From contig CAYLKN010000004.1 in NCBI GenBank assembly GCA_964384335.1, forward strand, positions 18,740 through 82,739: a DNA stretch of 64,000 nucleotides, written 5' to 3'. The DNA comes from JAUICS01 sp964384335 (GTDB taxonomy: Bacteria; Pseudomonadota; Alphaproteobacteria; Micavibrionales; Micavibrionaceae). The notes beneath the pieces are model-generated. The model was not told the origin of the DNA. It made no database searches and was given only the letters and a program-made list of their open reading frames with translations. Made by a program: the position numbers and the translations under genes. Shown here piece after piece: positions 36,627-44,116 of this stretch (position 1 is its first letter; each line of letters starts with the position of its first letter).

Positions 36627-36734
36627 GTCTATCCGGTTCTTTCCAAAATTCTATACATTTGTCCATAAACATATGTGCAGGAGACGTGCCAGATTATTCT
36701 TGAATAAAAACAATGGTTTGGGTTGATTCCGGAT

Positions 36735-36751
36735 GGGGGGGAAGGGAAGGG
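36735..36751 (+). other. G-run with quadruplex potential
   Basis: GGGGGGGAAGGGAAGGG fits four runs of three Gs with loops of 1-2 bases (the first seven Gs supply two runs). It lies about 110 bases upstream of flgF, on the strand that is the template for flgF. Folding is only predicted from the pattern. Confidence 0.45.
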
Positions 36752-36843
36752 AGGTAAAGTTTGCAGAGCGTTTAAGGAAAGTTTTGCCTGTGGAAAACGT
36801 TCCTCAAGCGCCCTTGTTGCAAAAAAAAGAAGTGGTGTGGCTG

Positions 36844-36896
36844 TAGAGCAAATCGCGATCAAAAAGAATCGTTTTGCGATTTTTGATTGCGTGAAT
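36844..36896 (+). repeat. Dispersed palindromic repeat, copy A
   Basis: A 53-base element beginning TAGAGCAAATCGCGATC that matches the copy at 56382 apart from one single-base length change and a few substitutions. Outer arms near CGCGATCAAA/TTTGATTGCG and an inner ATCG/CGAT stem give a nested hairpin. It ends 5 bases from the aminotransferase stop on the minus strand. Confidence 0.8.
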
Positions 36897-36901
36897 CTGT
36901 A

Positions 36902-38143
36902 CTAGTTCAGCTTTGCGCTTTTGCCTAACTCTGTCTGCAAGGCATCCAGGGCGTTTTCCAGTTTTGGCCGGGATACGGCGAAACACAGGCGCACATATCC
37001 CGCCGCAGCATCGCCGAAGGCGCAGCCGGGCGCAAGACACAGCTTTGCATTCTCTATCAGGCGGAAGCAAAGCTCAAAGCAGTTAGGCTCACCCTCCACT
37101 TTAAAGAAACCGTAAAACCCGGACATGGGTATGCATCCTTCAATACCAGGCGTTGACTTGAAAAACTGATCAAGAAGCGTGCGGTTAATTCGCCATTCGG
37201 AAAGTTGATCCGCAATAAATTCCTCGCCATGCCTCAATGCGGCGATGCCTCCAAACTGGTTGAAACTGACAGGGCACATCTGGTTATACAACGCAATATC
37301 GTAAATAGAGTCTTCCGAGCTTTCGGGTCCGACCAGCCATCCCAGACGCCATCCGGTCATGGCCCAGGATTTGGAAAAGCTGTTCACAACAAACAGGCGG
37401 TCGTCAGGGGCGGCAATATTCAGAAAACTGGGCGCGGGTTTGCCGTCATAGGTTATGCGGCCGTAAACTTCATCCGATATAATCCACAAATTCCTTGCAC
37501 GGGCAAAGTCAAGGATTGCCTGCATATCCTGAATATCCATGACCCACCCGGTGGGGTTTGAGGGTGAATTAATCAGAAGAACCCGCGTTTCCGGGCGGCA
37601 GGCTGCAAAAAGGCGGTCAAGATCAAGAGACCATTCTCCTTCGTATTCAGTCATGGGAACTTCCGTTGTGTTTGCCTGCGCCAGCCGCACGGCACCGAGA
37701 AGATTTTTCCAGATCGGTGTGACGGCAACAACGTGATCTCCCTTATCCAGAACGGCCGTTAGGGCGTAATGCATTGCACTGGTTCCCGATCCTGTAACAA
37801 ATATGCGGCTTTCCGGGACATCAAGCCCGTATATGCGTTTGTAATAATCGCTTGTTTCCCGGCGCAGTTCGGGAATGCCCAGCACGGGCGTATAATTAGT
37901 TTTGCCTTCTTTTGCGGCCTGCATTGCCGCATCCGTAATAAAATCCGGTGTGGGACGGTCGCCCTGGCCCTGGGCGAGGGTGGTCACATTTCCTTTTTCC
38001 CGGGCATAACGCATAAGGGCATTGCCGGGGTTGGAGGGGAGATCATGTATTGTGGAGCGGACCGGGCATTTTACATTTTGTTTTTTCACGATTTTGTTAC
38101 CGCTGCTGTTCTGAACACCTAATTCTTCATATGGTATATACAT
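36902..38143 (-). CDS. PLP-dependent aminotransferase, class I/II (second)
   Basis: Fold-type I aminotransferase of 413 residues. The PLP lysine is in VNSFSKSWAMTGWRLGW, the Asn in INSPSNPTGWV, the Asp in WIISDEVYGRI, and a late Arg in YVRLCFAVSR. An extra N-terminal 35 residues (VQNSSGNKIVKKQNVK) precede the domain, so the start may lie further downstream; no internal Met settles this. It is a single transcription unit, separated from the phage module by 264 bases. Substrate is unclear; the family includes aspartate and aromatic aminotransferases. Confidence 0.88.
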   Translation of the reverse strand: MYIPYEELGVQNSSGNKIVKKQNVKCPVRSTIHDLPSNPGNALMRYAREKGNVTTLAQGQGDRPTPDFITDAAMQAAKEGKTNYTPVLGIPELRRETSDYYKRIYGLDVPESRIFVTGSGTSAMHYALTAVLDKGDHVVAVTPIWKNLLGAVRLAQANTTEVPMTEYEGEWSLDLDRLFAACRPETRVLLINSPSNPTGWVMDIQDMQAILDFARARNLWIISDEVYGRITYDGKPAPSFLNIAAPDDRLFVVNSFSKSWAMTGWRLGWLVGPESSEDSIYDIALYNQMCPVSFNQFGGIAALRHGEEFIADQLSEWRINRTLLDQFFKSTPGIEGCIPMSGFYGFFKVEGEPNCFELCFRLIENAKLCLAPGCAFGDAAAGYVRLCFAVSRPKLENALDALQTELGKSAKLN

Positions 38144-38407
38144 TGTACCGCCTGTCTTTTTATAAAATCTTAAATTTTTTGAAATAATGTGTGGGGGAAA
38201 TCAGATATTGCGCGGCCAGGCCGCCGCCATGAACGTGGGACAGAAACACCCTTCAGCGTCTTCGCATAAGAAATTATGATAAATTATCTGCATAATATTA
38301 ATGCATAAACGCTTGTCCGGGTTTTGGCAATAAAAAAGTGCGGAGTTTCCTGCATTCGCAGGAAAAACGCTTGTAAGGTAAGGGCGGAAGGGTTTTCTCT
38401 GTCGGGC

Positions 38408-39178
38408 TTAACCGTTTTGTCCGTAAAGCTGCTGAAAGCCTCTGGTGATTTTATTGACAAAGCCCGGATCTTTCTTTTGCCAGTAACGCGGGTCCTGCAT
38501 CATTGTGAAAAGCTCTTCCTCGGTCAGGGCCGCGGTGCCTGCATCGTCTTTTGTGGCAAAGGCGGACTGCGTCCCCTGCATCATACGGTACAGTGCCATA
38601 ATCCCTTCGTAGGATCCAGACAGCCCGTTCAGAACATCGGGAGGAAGATTTTTCCGGCCAAAGGCCAGAAGCTGGCGGGAGACCTCCTGCCATTTTTCCG
38701 GGCCGCCGAATTTCTGGACAAGCCGCTCGACTTCGCGGTCGGCTTCAAACTCGCCTGCCATTTCCAGGATCATGGGAACCAGTTTCTCCGCCGCCATGTC
38801 ATAAACAAGCTGGGCCTGATCCTTTGTAAATCCCATTGCGTGCATTTTACGGTTGATTTCCTCATCGGGTTCAAAAAGGCCGTGCGCCATGGTGAACTGA
38901 TAGTCCTCAGGCGTGTCAGGCATGCCCATCATGCGACAGATGCGAAATTTGTCTTCTTCAGTTTCCGGTACCGGTACGGATTTGGAAAGACGCTTTTCAA
39001 GTTCGAGATAGGATTGAATAAGCTCCTGAAGCCGTATGGTCCCTTTTGCCGCATCCCAGAATTTATCAGGCAGAGTGGCGGGTTTTTCGGAAACTGTATT
39101 CTCAACTTCCGCTTTCGCGACTTCCGCTTTCGCGGGTGCGTCGGCTTCGGTTGTGTGTTCAAGCAGATTGTCGGTCAT
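38408..39178 (-). CDS. Phage capsid scaffolding/assembly protein
   Basis: A 256-residue protein resembling scaffolding (capsid assembly) proteins of T7-like and related phages. It has an acidic, Ala/Glu-rich N-terminus with a VAKAEV repeat, then PDKFWDAAKGTIRLQELIQSYLELEKRL, a common start of this family, and a Met-rich helical C-terminal part. Scaffolds are normally followed by the major capsid gene. Here the frame closes at 38408 and 264 bases of non-coding DNA lead into an unrelated aminotransferase, so the capsid gene is missing. Confidence 0.72.
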   Translation of the reverse strand: MTDNLLEHTTEADAPAKAEVAKAEVENTVSEKPATLPDKFWDAAKGTIRLQELIQSYLELEKRLSKSVPVPETEEDKFRICRMMGMPDTPEDYQFTMAHGLFEPDEEINRKMHAMGFTKDQAQLVYDMAAEKLVPMILEMAGEFEADREVERLVQKFGGPEKWQEVSRQLLAFGRKNLPPDVLNGLSGSYEGIMALYRMMQGTQSAFATKDDAGTAALTEEELFTMMQDPRYWQKKDPGFVNKITRGFQQLYGQNG

Positions 39179-39260
39179 GGTCTTTCTCCTTTAAGTGATG
39201 GTTAAGTGAATGTGGTGTGATGGAAACTTTGATACATGGTTTATGGTTATGGTTCATGGT

Positions 39261-39554
39261 TTAACGGATCTGCCGGCCCCGTTCGATAAGCCGCAGGATA
39301 TTTGCAACCAGTGCCCTCTGGCCTTCCATGTAATGAAAGGCGCAGTCCGGCGCATCCGGCCCGAGAGCCTTTTGAAAGGTGGTGAGTTGAAGCCAGGCCA
39401 GAACTTTCCGGCCATCCTCGGTTGCAAAAAGACGGGCAAAGGTTTTATGAACGTCCCGGGTCATTTCTGAAGGCATTGGCGGGGGGCAGTAAGCCATGCG
39501 TTGGCGATACGGATCGGGATCGGGTTTATGTGATTTGGAAAGAAAATTAAACAT
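39261..39554 (-). CDS. Bbp19-family phage protein
   Basis: A 97-residue protein similar to Bordetella phage Bbp19. The pattern is a Pro-rich start (YCPPPMPSEM), then VHKTFARLFATEDGRKVLAWLQ and a C-terminal helix FHYMEGQRALVANILRLIERG. The role is unknown, but the gene lies between portal and scaffold in several phages, as here. It overlaps the portal stop by eight bases, implying translational coupling. Confidence 0.78.
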   Translation of the reverse strand: MFNFLSKSHKPDPDPYRQRMAYCPPPMPSEMTRDVHKTFARLFATEDGRKVLAWLQLTTFQKALGPDAPDCAFHYMEGQRALVANILRLIERGRQIR

Positions 39555-41148
39555 TGGATGAAGTCTCCGTGTTTTGAGTGGATGGATCGTGAGGTGCCGT
39601 GCCCTGTACGGGCAGCTCTTCCCGGATCAGATTGCTGGGTACCCCCAGGGCCTGGCCGAGATAGGTGGCCGCCCGGCGCATATCGACTGCCTCAATCGCC
39701 TCTCCGCCAATGGAAAGAACCGTATTGATCCAGGTCAGCGTATTCTGGATATCCTTTTGTCCCTGCGCCCTGGCGAGAGGGGACCGGAAATCAATCTGTA
39801 CCGTTCGCCCGTCCAGCGATATGTCCGGAATTTCGCCGCGGCGTTTCAAAATGGAAAAGGCTTTTTCAACAAGGGGTATCAAAAGCTCGGTCTGCAGTCG
39901 TCCGTAAGTGGCGCCAAGCAGGAGGGCCATTTCAGCCGACCGCTCCAGAACTTCCGTTGCCGTCATTGATCGCCCGTCGATCTGGGTCAGGCGGTCAACA
40001 AGCATGGAGTGGCGAATGCGTGAGCGCAGATCGTCCAGAACAATCTGGGAAATATCGAACTTGCCGGGCATGTCAAGCGGCTGTAACCCTCTTGATCCAA
40101 TGGCTTTCGGTATAATTGATCCGGGTGTCAGCTCGATTGTGGAGGGGTTCAGGACGCCGTCATCATCGGCCTGCCATATGCCGGTGACCGCGATCGATGC
40201 ATTTTTCAGGATAAGTTCGACAACCTTGTTGGCAGTTTTTATATCCGGCAATGCCTTCATAACCGGGGAACGCCCGTATATTTCGCCCGGCGATTTGACC
40301 CAGCGGAAATTGATAAACGGCGAAACATCAAGCCTTTCATAATGTATCAGATGCGGCGCGGAAAAGCTTTGCCCGCTGTCGTCCCCGGTGATAAAGGCGT
40401 AATAATCATGACTGATTTCCGACGGCACAAGGGCCTCGATTACGGAGACCTGTAAATCGTTTGCGTTCCTGTTATGTCCGGTGATGCCGTGAGGCAGAAC
40501 CGCATCCGGAAACCGTTCCCGCAGATGGGCAAGGCTTAACTCCGACAGGCGGAAAGACCCGTCCAGAAGCCCTGTCACTCCCTCCTCAAGCACGATTTGC
40601 CGGAGAGGGATTGAGGTAAAGCGGAAAGCCGATATATGCCCGGGATCATTTTCCTCAAAATAAAGGCAGGCTGTCCCTCCGATAACAAGATCCAGAAAAC
40701 ACTGATGAATTTCAACGGCAAAATTCGAGCGGTCGAAATGGGATTGTATTGTTCTGGCCGCATTTTCAAGAACGGGTGACAACGCTTCTTTTTGCTCTGC
40801 GCTTAAATCCGGCCCGGGTTTTAGGCCGAACCATTGCGACCAGGGCGGGGTCAGGTTGCCGAGCAGACTTGCGGCCAGCTGCTCCACCGCGTCCATTGCG
40901 GTGGCGTCATAAATCTTGTCTCCTTTCCGTGCGCCCGGCATTGTGCCGCCGTGGAACTCGCCGCGGCAGGGCATGGTGTAATCATAGGCTTCCTGCCAGT
41001 GGTTCTGCCAGTTTTGATGGCGTTCCCGCGCTTTTTCAAAGCGCTTGAGAAGGCGCGGCAGGATAAGGTCGTGCAGCATTTCCTCTTCTTGCGTATTAAA
41101 AAAGGCAACCTTGCCGCTGTGATCGAAAGATGTGTTCAGGCCTGTCAT
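39547..41148 (-). CDS. Phage portal / head-tail connector protein (T7 type)
   Basis: A 533-residue portal of the Head-tail_con family, which forms the dodecameric DNA entry ring in podovirus-like heads. Recognisable stretches are the early WQEAYDYTMPCRGEF, the DATAMDAVEQLAASLLGNLTPPWSQWF block, the middle FRWVKSPGEIYGRSPVMKALPDIKTAN and the late GRSMTATEVLERSAEMALLLG. The gene is intact with no stops, which argues against simple decay. It is co-directional and tightly packed with its neighbours. Confidence 0.88.
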   Translation of the reverse strand: MTGLNTSFDHSGKVAFFNTQEEEMLHDLILPRLLKRFEKARERHQNWQNHWQEAYDYTMPCRGEFHGGTMPGARKGDKIYDATAMDAVEQLAASLLGNLTPPWSQWFGLKPGPDLSAEQKEALSPVLENAARTIQSHFDRSNFAVEIHQCFLDLVIGGTACLYFEENDPGHISAFRFTSIPLRQIVLEEGVTGLLDGSFRLSELSLAHLRERFPDAVLPHGITGHNRNANDLQVSVIEALVPSEISHDYYAFITGDDSGQSFSAPHLIHYERLDVSPFINFRWVKSPGEIYGRSPVMKALPDIKTANKVVELILKNASIAVTGIWQADDDGVLNPSTIELTPGSIIPKAIGSRGLQPLDMPGKFDISQIVLDDLRSRIRHSMLVDRLTQIDGRSMTATEVLERSAEMALLLGATYGRLQTELLIPLVEKAFSILKRRGEIPDISLDGRTVQIDFRSPLARAQGQKDIQNTLTWINTVLSIGGEAIEAVDMRRAATYLGQALGVPSNLIREELPVQGTAPHDPSTQNTETSSNV

Positions 41149-41151
41149 GAT

Positions 41152-41481
41152 TTACTCTCCCAAAAGGGTTTTGCGTCTGGGTTCGGCATTTTCCGGTGCA
41201 AGAAGACCGGTAAATCCTGTCAGAACAGTTCCGGTACGGCCTCTGTTACGGCGCAGAAGGTTTTCCGCCCGGGCTGCGGACTGGTCCTGATCTGTCTTGT
41301 TCTCATCCGTTTTGTTTTCGCCCGTTTTGTTTTCGCCCGTTTTGTTCTGTTCAGTATTTTCGGTGATATCTGCGGAGCTTTGCTGCATTTGAGTTTGGGA
41401 TGTCACTTTTTGTCCCGCAGATTCGCGGATAACAATTTTCGGCGGGGCCGGAATTTTAGGCCGGGATATCAAACTTCCCAT
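41152..41481 (-). CDS. Small phage-module protein with NKTGE repeats
   Basis: A 109-residue protein of unknown role upstream of portal. The N-terminus is Pro-rich (SRPKIPAPPKIVIRE), the middle carries four pentapeptide units (NKTGE, NKTGE, NKTDE, NKTD at residues 46-64), and the C-terminus is basic and ends GRTGTVLTGFTGLL...PRRKTLLGE. The ending, with its RRKTLLG motif, recalls small proteins that precede portals in other phages. It starts within the end of the preceding gene (13-base overlap). Confidence 0.65.
   Translation of the reverse strand: MGSLISRPKIPAPPKIVIRESAGQKVTSQTQMQQSSADITENTEQNKTGENKTGENKTDENKTDQDQSAARAENLLRRNRGRTGTVLTGFTGLLAPENAEPRRKTLLGE
41290..41346 (-). repeat. 15-base tandem repeat inside a phage-module gene
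   Basis: About four tandem copies of a 15-base unit encoding N-K-T-G/D-E. The units are in frame and nearly identical at the DNA level, consistent with recent slippage expansion. Confidence 0.8.
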
Positions 41482-41936
41482 AGCGTTTCTCCTTTATCTG
41501 GTGTTGATGAAAGTGTGGTCGGTGACTGTATGGTCCGGGCAAGCGGGGTATGGTGAAGGTATTTGTAAAGCTGCCAGGGTGTAAGGACATGCCGCGCGTG
41601 AATGCCCAGAATACGCTTCACGGCCTCAACGCATGTGAAAAGCATCAAAGGGGCGGGCTTGACGCTGTCTCTGTTCAATCTGGCGGGCACGACAGTATAA
41701 CCCCGCCCCCGAAGCCATTGCGGCAGATCGAAGGAAAGCGGGATTTCATGATTGACCACTTCCGTGTATGGAAACAGAGGGTCAATGGTCATCCATTGCC
41801 GGTTGTCTTTCAAGACAATGTAGCAGTGCCGGAACCCGGGTTTCAGAATTTTCAGCCAGGCGTAATCGGTATGGCCTGAAAAAACGACCCACGCTAGTGA
41901 GGGATGAATGATGGTTTGGGGCGCCGGTTTCGTCAT
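41469..41936 (-). CDS. Hypothetical phage-module protein
   Basis: A 155-residue protein that I do not recognise by function. It has a conserved-looking globular core: AWVVFSGHTDYAWLKILKPGFRHCYIVL, WMTIDPLFPYTEV, FDLPQWLRGRGYTVV and FTCVEAVKRILGIHARHVLTPWQLYKYL. The Cys in FTCVEAVK with His residues elsewhere is reminiscent of NlpC-like folds, but the usual motif order is not clear and no activity is claimed. It overlaps both neighbours, as expected in a phage operon. Confidence 0.65.
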   Translation of the reverse strand: MTKPAPQTIIHPSLAWVVFSGHTDYAWLKILKPGFRHCYIVLKDNRQWMTIDPLFPYTEVVNHEIPLSFDLPQWLRGRGYTVVPARLNRDSVKPAPLMLFTCVEAVKRILGIHARHVLTPWQLYKYLHHTPLARTIQSPTTLSSTPDKGETLWEV

Positions 41937-42358
41937 GCGTGCTCTCCATTTTCAAAAGGCACGCTGCGAATACCGGGAACGGTACACCTTGCATGGATAA
42001 TGGCCTTGCGGATAAAAACATCCTCTAAAATGCGCAGGGCTTCTTTCCAGAGAGTGTGCGCCCGCACTTCCTTAAGGCGTGAGGGATCGGGCGGGATCTG
42101 CCGTTTTCCGTAATGACGGAGAACAAGCACATGATCTCTTAACAGGCGACGGTTCCGGTAAAGTTTTTCAAGTATGACAAGAATATCAACAGGTTCGCAC
42201 GGGCGGGCAATGGCGCCCGCATCGGCAGTGATTTTGGCCCCGTCATGCCGGGCGGTATAAGCCTGAATAAACCAGAACCAGGCATCTTCGGCAGTTTCAA
42301 AAGGTTCGGGCTCAATTTCGGCCCGGGTTTTCGGAACGTGAGTGTGTGTGCGGGGCAT
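41933..42358 (-). CDS. Hypothetical protein, first gene of phage head module
   Basis: A 141-residue protein of unknown function. It shows EDAWFWFIQAYTARHDGAKI, then a Cys-Glu-Pro-Val-Asp segment (RPCEPVDILVILEKLYRNRRLLRDHVLVLRHYG), and later PDPSRLKEVRAHTLWKEALRIL; the helical, basic character could suit nucleic-acid binding. It is the promoter-proximal gene of the module: a LexA box lies 55 bases upstream of its ATG. Its stop overlaps the next start by four bases. Confidence 0.65.
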   Translation of the reverse strand: MPRTHTHVPKTRAEIEPEPFETAEDAWFWFIQAYTARHDGAKITADAGAIARPCEPVDILVILEKLYRNRRLLRDHVLVLRHYGKRQIPPDPSRLKEVRAHTLWKEALRILEDVFIRKAIIHARCTVPGIRSVPFENGEHA

Positions 42359-42404
42359 GGGCTTTTTTCCTTTTCGGTGTGGCGTGATGTTTTTTTATTG
42401 CCAT

Positions 42405-42427
42405 GAACACATGTTCACTTTATGTTC
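42405..42427. promoter_or_regulatory. LexA (SOS) box, GTTC-N7-GTTC, with overlapping dyad
   Basis: GTTC at 42413-42416, seven bases (ACTTTAT), then GTTC at 42424-42427 matches the alphaproteobacterial LexA consensus exactly. The first GTTC is also the right arm of a dyad GAAC-ACAT-GTTC at 42405-42416. The site lies in the 161-base divergent space, 55 bases before the phage-module start and 93 before the repressor-like gene. Confidence 0.7.
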
Positions 42428-42519
42428 TTATTCATGCCGCAAATTTCGGACCCCGTCAAGAAAAAAATTAAGAAAATAATCCTATTTATTTTCATGGTAA
42501 TGCATGGGAGACTATTCCT

Positions 42520-43167
42520 ATGTTCAGGCATGATGAAATCTGGAACGCCATTGACGGACTGGCCAGGGCCCGGGGATATTCGACATCCGGCCTTGCCAGA
42601 AAAGCCGGGCTTGATCCCACAACGTTTAACAAAAGCAAGCGTCATGGACCGGAAGGCAAGCTGCGCTGGCCGTCCACAGAAAGCATTTCCAAAATTCTGG
42701 CCGTGACCGGAACGTCCATGGTGGAATTCCTGGAGTATATGAATGCGCGGCAGGGTGGTGTTCCTGCAAAAATTCCGGTGACCGAATTCGGGCGGGATAT
42801 TTCTGCCTCTTCCCTGTTCATGAAAAACGACAGCGATGAGCACTGGTCCAGTCTGGAATTTCCGGATCTTGACAAAAATGAATTCGGGAATGTCTTTGCC
42901 TTGAAGGTCAAAGGCGATTTTATGGAACCGTTATACAGGGAGAACGATATATTAATCGTCTGGCGCACGCCCCGGTGGGCCGATCATATTCATCGCGGCG
43001 ACCGTGCAGTTATTGTGACAAAAGGGGGTGCAATGATTGTCCAGGAACTGTCCAGACGGGACGAGGACAGATATGTGTTTTATGCACTGAACCCGGAAAT
43101 GGATGATTATACCCTGCGTGAGGACGAGATCGAGTGGATGGCAAAAATCATCTGGGTAAGTCAGTAG
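42520..43167 (+). CDS. HTH/S24-type repressor-like regulator lacking the cleavage dyad
   Basis: A 215-residue regulator with an N-terminal HTH (SGLARKAGLDPTTFNKSKR, residues 23-41) and a C-terminal LexA/S24-like domain. In LexA and CI proteins, self-cleavage uses the Ser of GDSM and a Lys in V-x-V-K. Here these are Phe134 (VKGDFMEPLY) and Gln175 (MIVQEL), so RecA-stimulated self-cleavage should not occur. Dimerisation and DNA binding may persist. It is divergent from the phage head module, with a LexA box between. The N-terminal half resembles a conserved alphaproteobacterial regulator, so it might be a chromosomal gene and not phage derived. Confidence 0.85.
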   Translation: MFRHDEIWNAIDGLARARGYSTSGLARKAGLDPTTFNKSKRHGPEGKLRWPSTESISKILAVTGTSMVEFLEYMNARQGGVPAKIPVTEFGRDISASSLFMKNDSDEHWSSLEFPDLDKNEFGNVFALKVKGDFMEPLYRENDILIVWRTPRWADHIHRGDRAVIVTKGGAMIVQELSRRDEDRYVFYALNPEMDDYTLREDEIEWMAKIIWVSQ

Positions 43168-43200
43168 CCCGTGTAAGATGTAAAAGGAAAACGGCAGGCA

Positions 43201-43731
43201 ATGATGCGCGGGTATTTCGGTATTGGGGTTGAAGGGATCAGCAAGGCGCACAACCTGGGTAATCTTATGCGGTCCGCCCACGCATTCGGCGCGGAATTTT
43301 TCTTTACGGTGGGATCCGAGCTCAGAATGCAGGATGTTCATCAAAGCGATACGGCCCGCTCCGAAATCCATGTTCCGTTTTATCCGTATGAGACCATTGA
43401 CAGGCTTGTCCTGCCGAAAGGCTGCGTCCTTGTGGGTGTTGAGTTTATCGAGGATGCTATTGAACTGCCCAGTTTCCGGCATCCGGCACAGGCAGCCTAT
43501 ATTTTCGGGCCGGAGATGGGCAGCCTGTCCGATGCCGCGCTGGACCGGTGCAGCCATATTCTCAAAATTCCGCTCAAATTCTGTGTCAATGTTGGCGTGG
43601 CCGGCGCGCTTGTCATGTATGACCGCATGCTGTCAATGGGCCGTTTCGCCCCGCGCCCGGTCAAGCACGGCGGGCCGGACGAACCGCTGGAAAAGGCGAA
43701 ATCTCACCCGCGGCGCGTGTCAAGGCGTTAA
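43201..43731 (+). CDS. TrmH/SpoU-family RNA 2'-O-methyltransferase
   Basis: SPOUT-class RNA methyltransferase with a trefoil knot, 176 residues. The motif 1 region is ISKAHNLGNLMRSAHAFGAEFFF, the motif 2 region is YIFGPEMGSLSDAALDRC and motif 3 is IPLKFCVNVGVAGALVMYDRML. Family members modify ribose in tRNA or rRNA; the exact target cannot be told. It lacks the N-terminal substrate domain of RlmB. The C-terminal tail is basic. It starts 33 bases after the repressor-like gene. Another SPOUT enzyme (TrmL) lies at 46964. Confidence 0.85.
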   Translation: MMRGYFGIGVEGISKAHNLGNLMRSAHAFGAEFFFTVGSELRMQDVHQSDTARSEIHVPFYPYETIDRLVLPKGCVLVGVEFIEDAIELPSFRHPAQAAYIFGPEMGSLSDAALDRCSHILKIPLKFCVNVGVAGALVMYDRMLSMGRFAPRPVKHGGPDEPLEKAKSHPRRVSRR

Positions 43732-43740
43732 GGTAAGGAA

Positions 43741-44052
43741 TTACTGCTGTTTGTTCTGATTTTCATAGGCTCTGGCGCGCTTCGCCTTTTGCCGCATGCG
43801 TTCTGCGATAATGGCGAGGATAGCGGCGGGCAGAAAGGGTACCAGGAGAATTACCGGTGTTTTGGGATTTTTCAAGGATTCGATAAGTTGTCCTTCAAAA
43901 TAATTATAGTACAGAATGGTAAAAACAATGATACCTGCGGCCGCGAAGATATATGCGAAAAGCTGGTAAAAATTTGTCTGGAGCGCCAGGCGGTCCGCCT
44001 CTCCATCTTTAAATTCTTCCGTTTGTTTTGCCGGTTTTTTCTTTTTTGCCAA
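43741..44052 (-). CDS. Small two-helix membrane protein following petABC
   Basis: A 103-residue hypothetical. A basic, Lys-rich N-terminus (KKKKPAKQTEEFK) is followed by two transmembrane segments (about residues 31-48, LFAYIFAAAGIIVFTILYY; and 67-84, VILLVPFLPAAILAIIAE) and a basic C-terminus, so both ends are probably cytoplasmic. It lies 64 bases after petC on the same strand and converges on the TrmH-type gene. A role with the bc1 complex is possible from position only. Confidence 0.7.
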   Translation of the reverse strand: MAKKKKPAKQTEEFKDGEADRLALQTNFYQLFAYIFAAAGIIVFTILYYNYFEGQLIESLKNPKTPVILLVPFLPAAILAIIAERMRQKAKRARAYENQNKQQ

Positions 44053-44116
44053 AATAAGTCCTTGCTTGTCTTTTGTTTGACGGGAGTTCGGGATGCGTAG
44101 TCAATATGTCAGTAAG

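Noticed and set aside
36629..36862. Small minus-strand frames upstream of flgF
   Set aside because: They run across a G-rich tract and a repeat, lack ribosome sites and resemble no protein.
41290..41346. Short tandem repeats as a CRISPR array
   Set aside because: The 15-base units are contiguous, have no spacers and encode an in-frame pentapeptide repeat.
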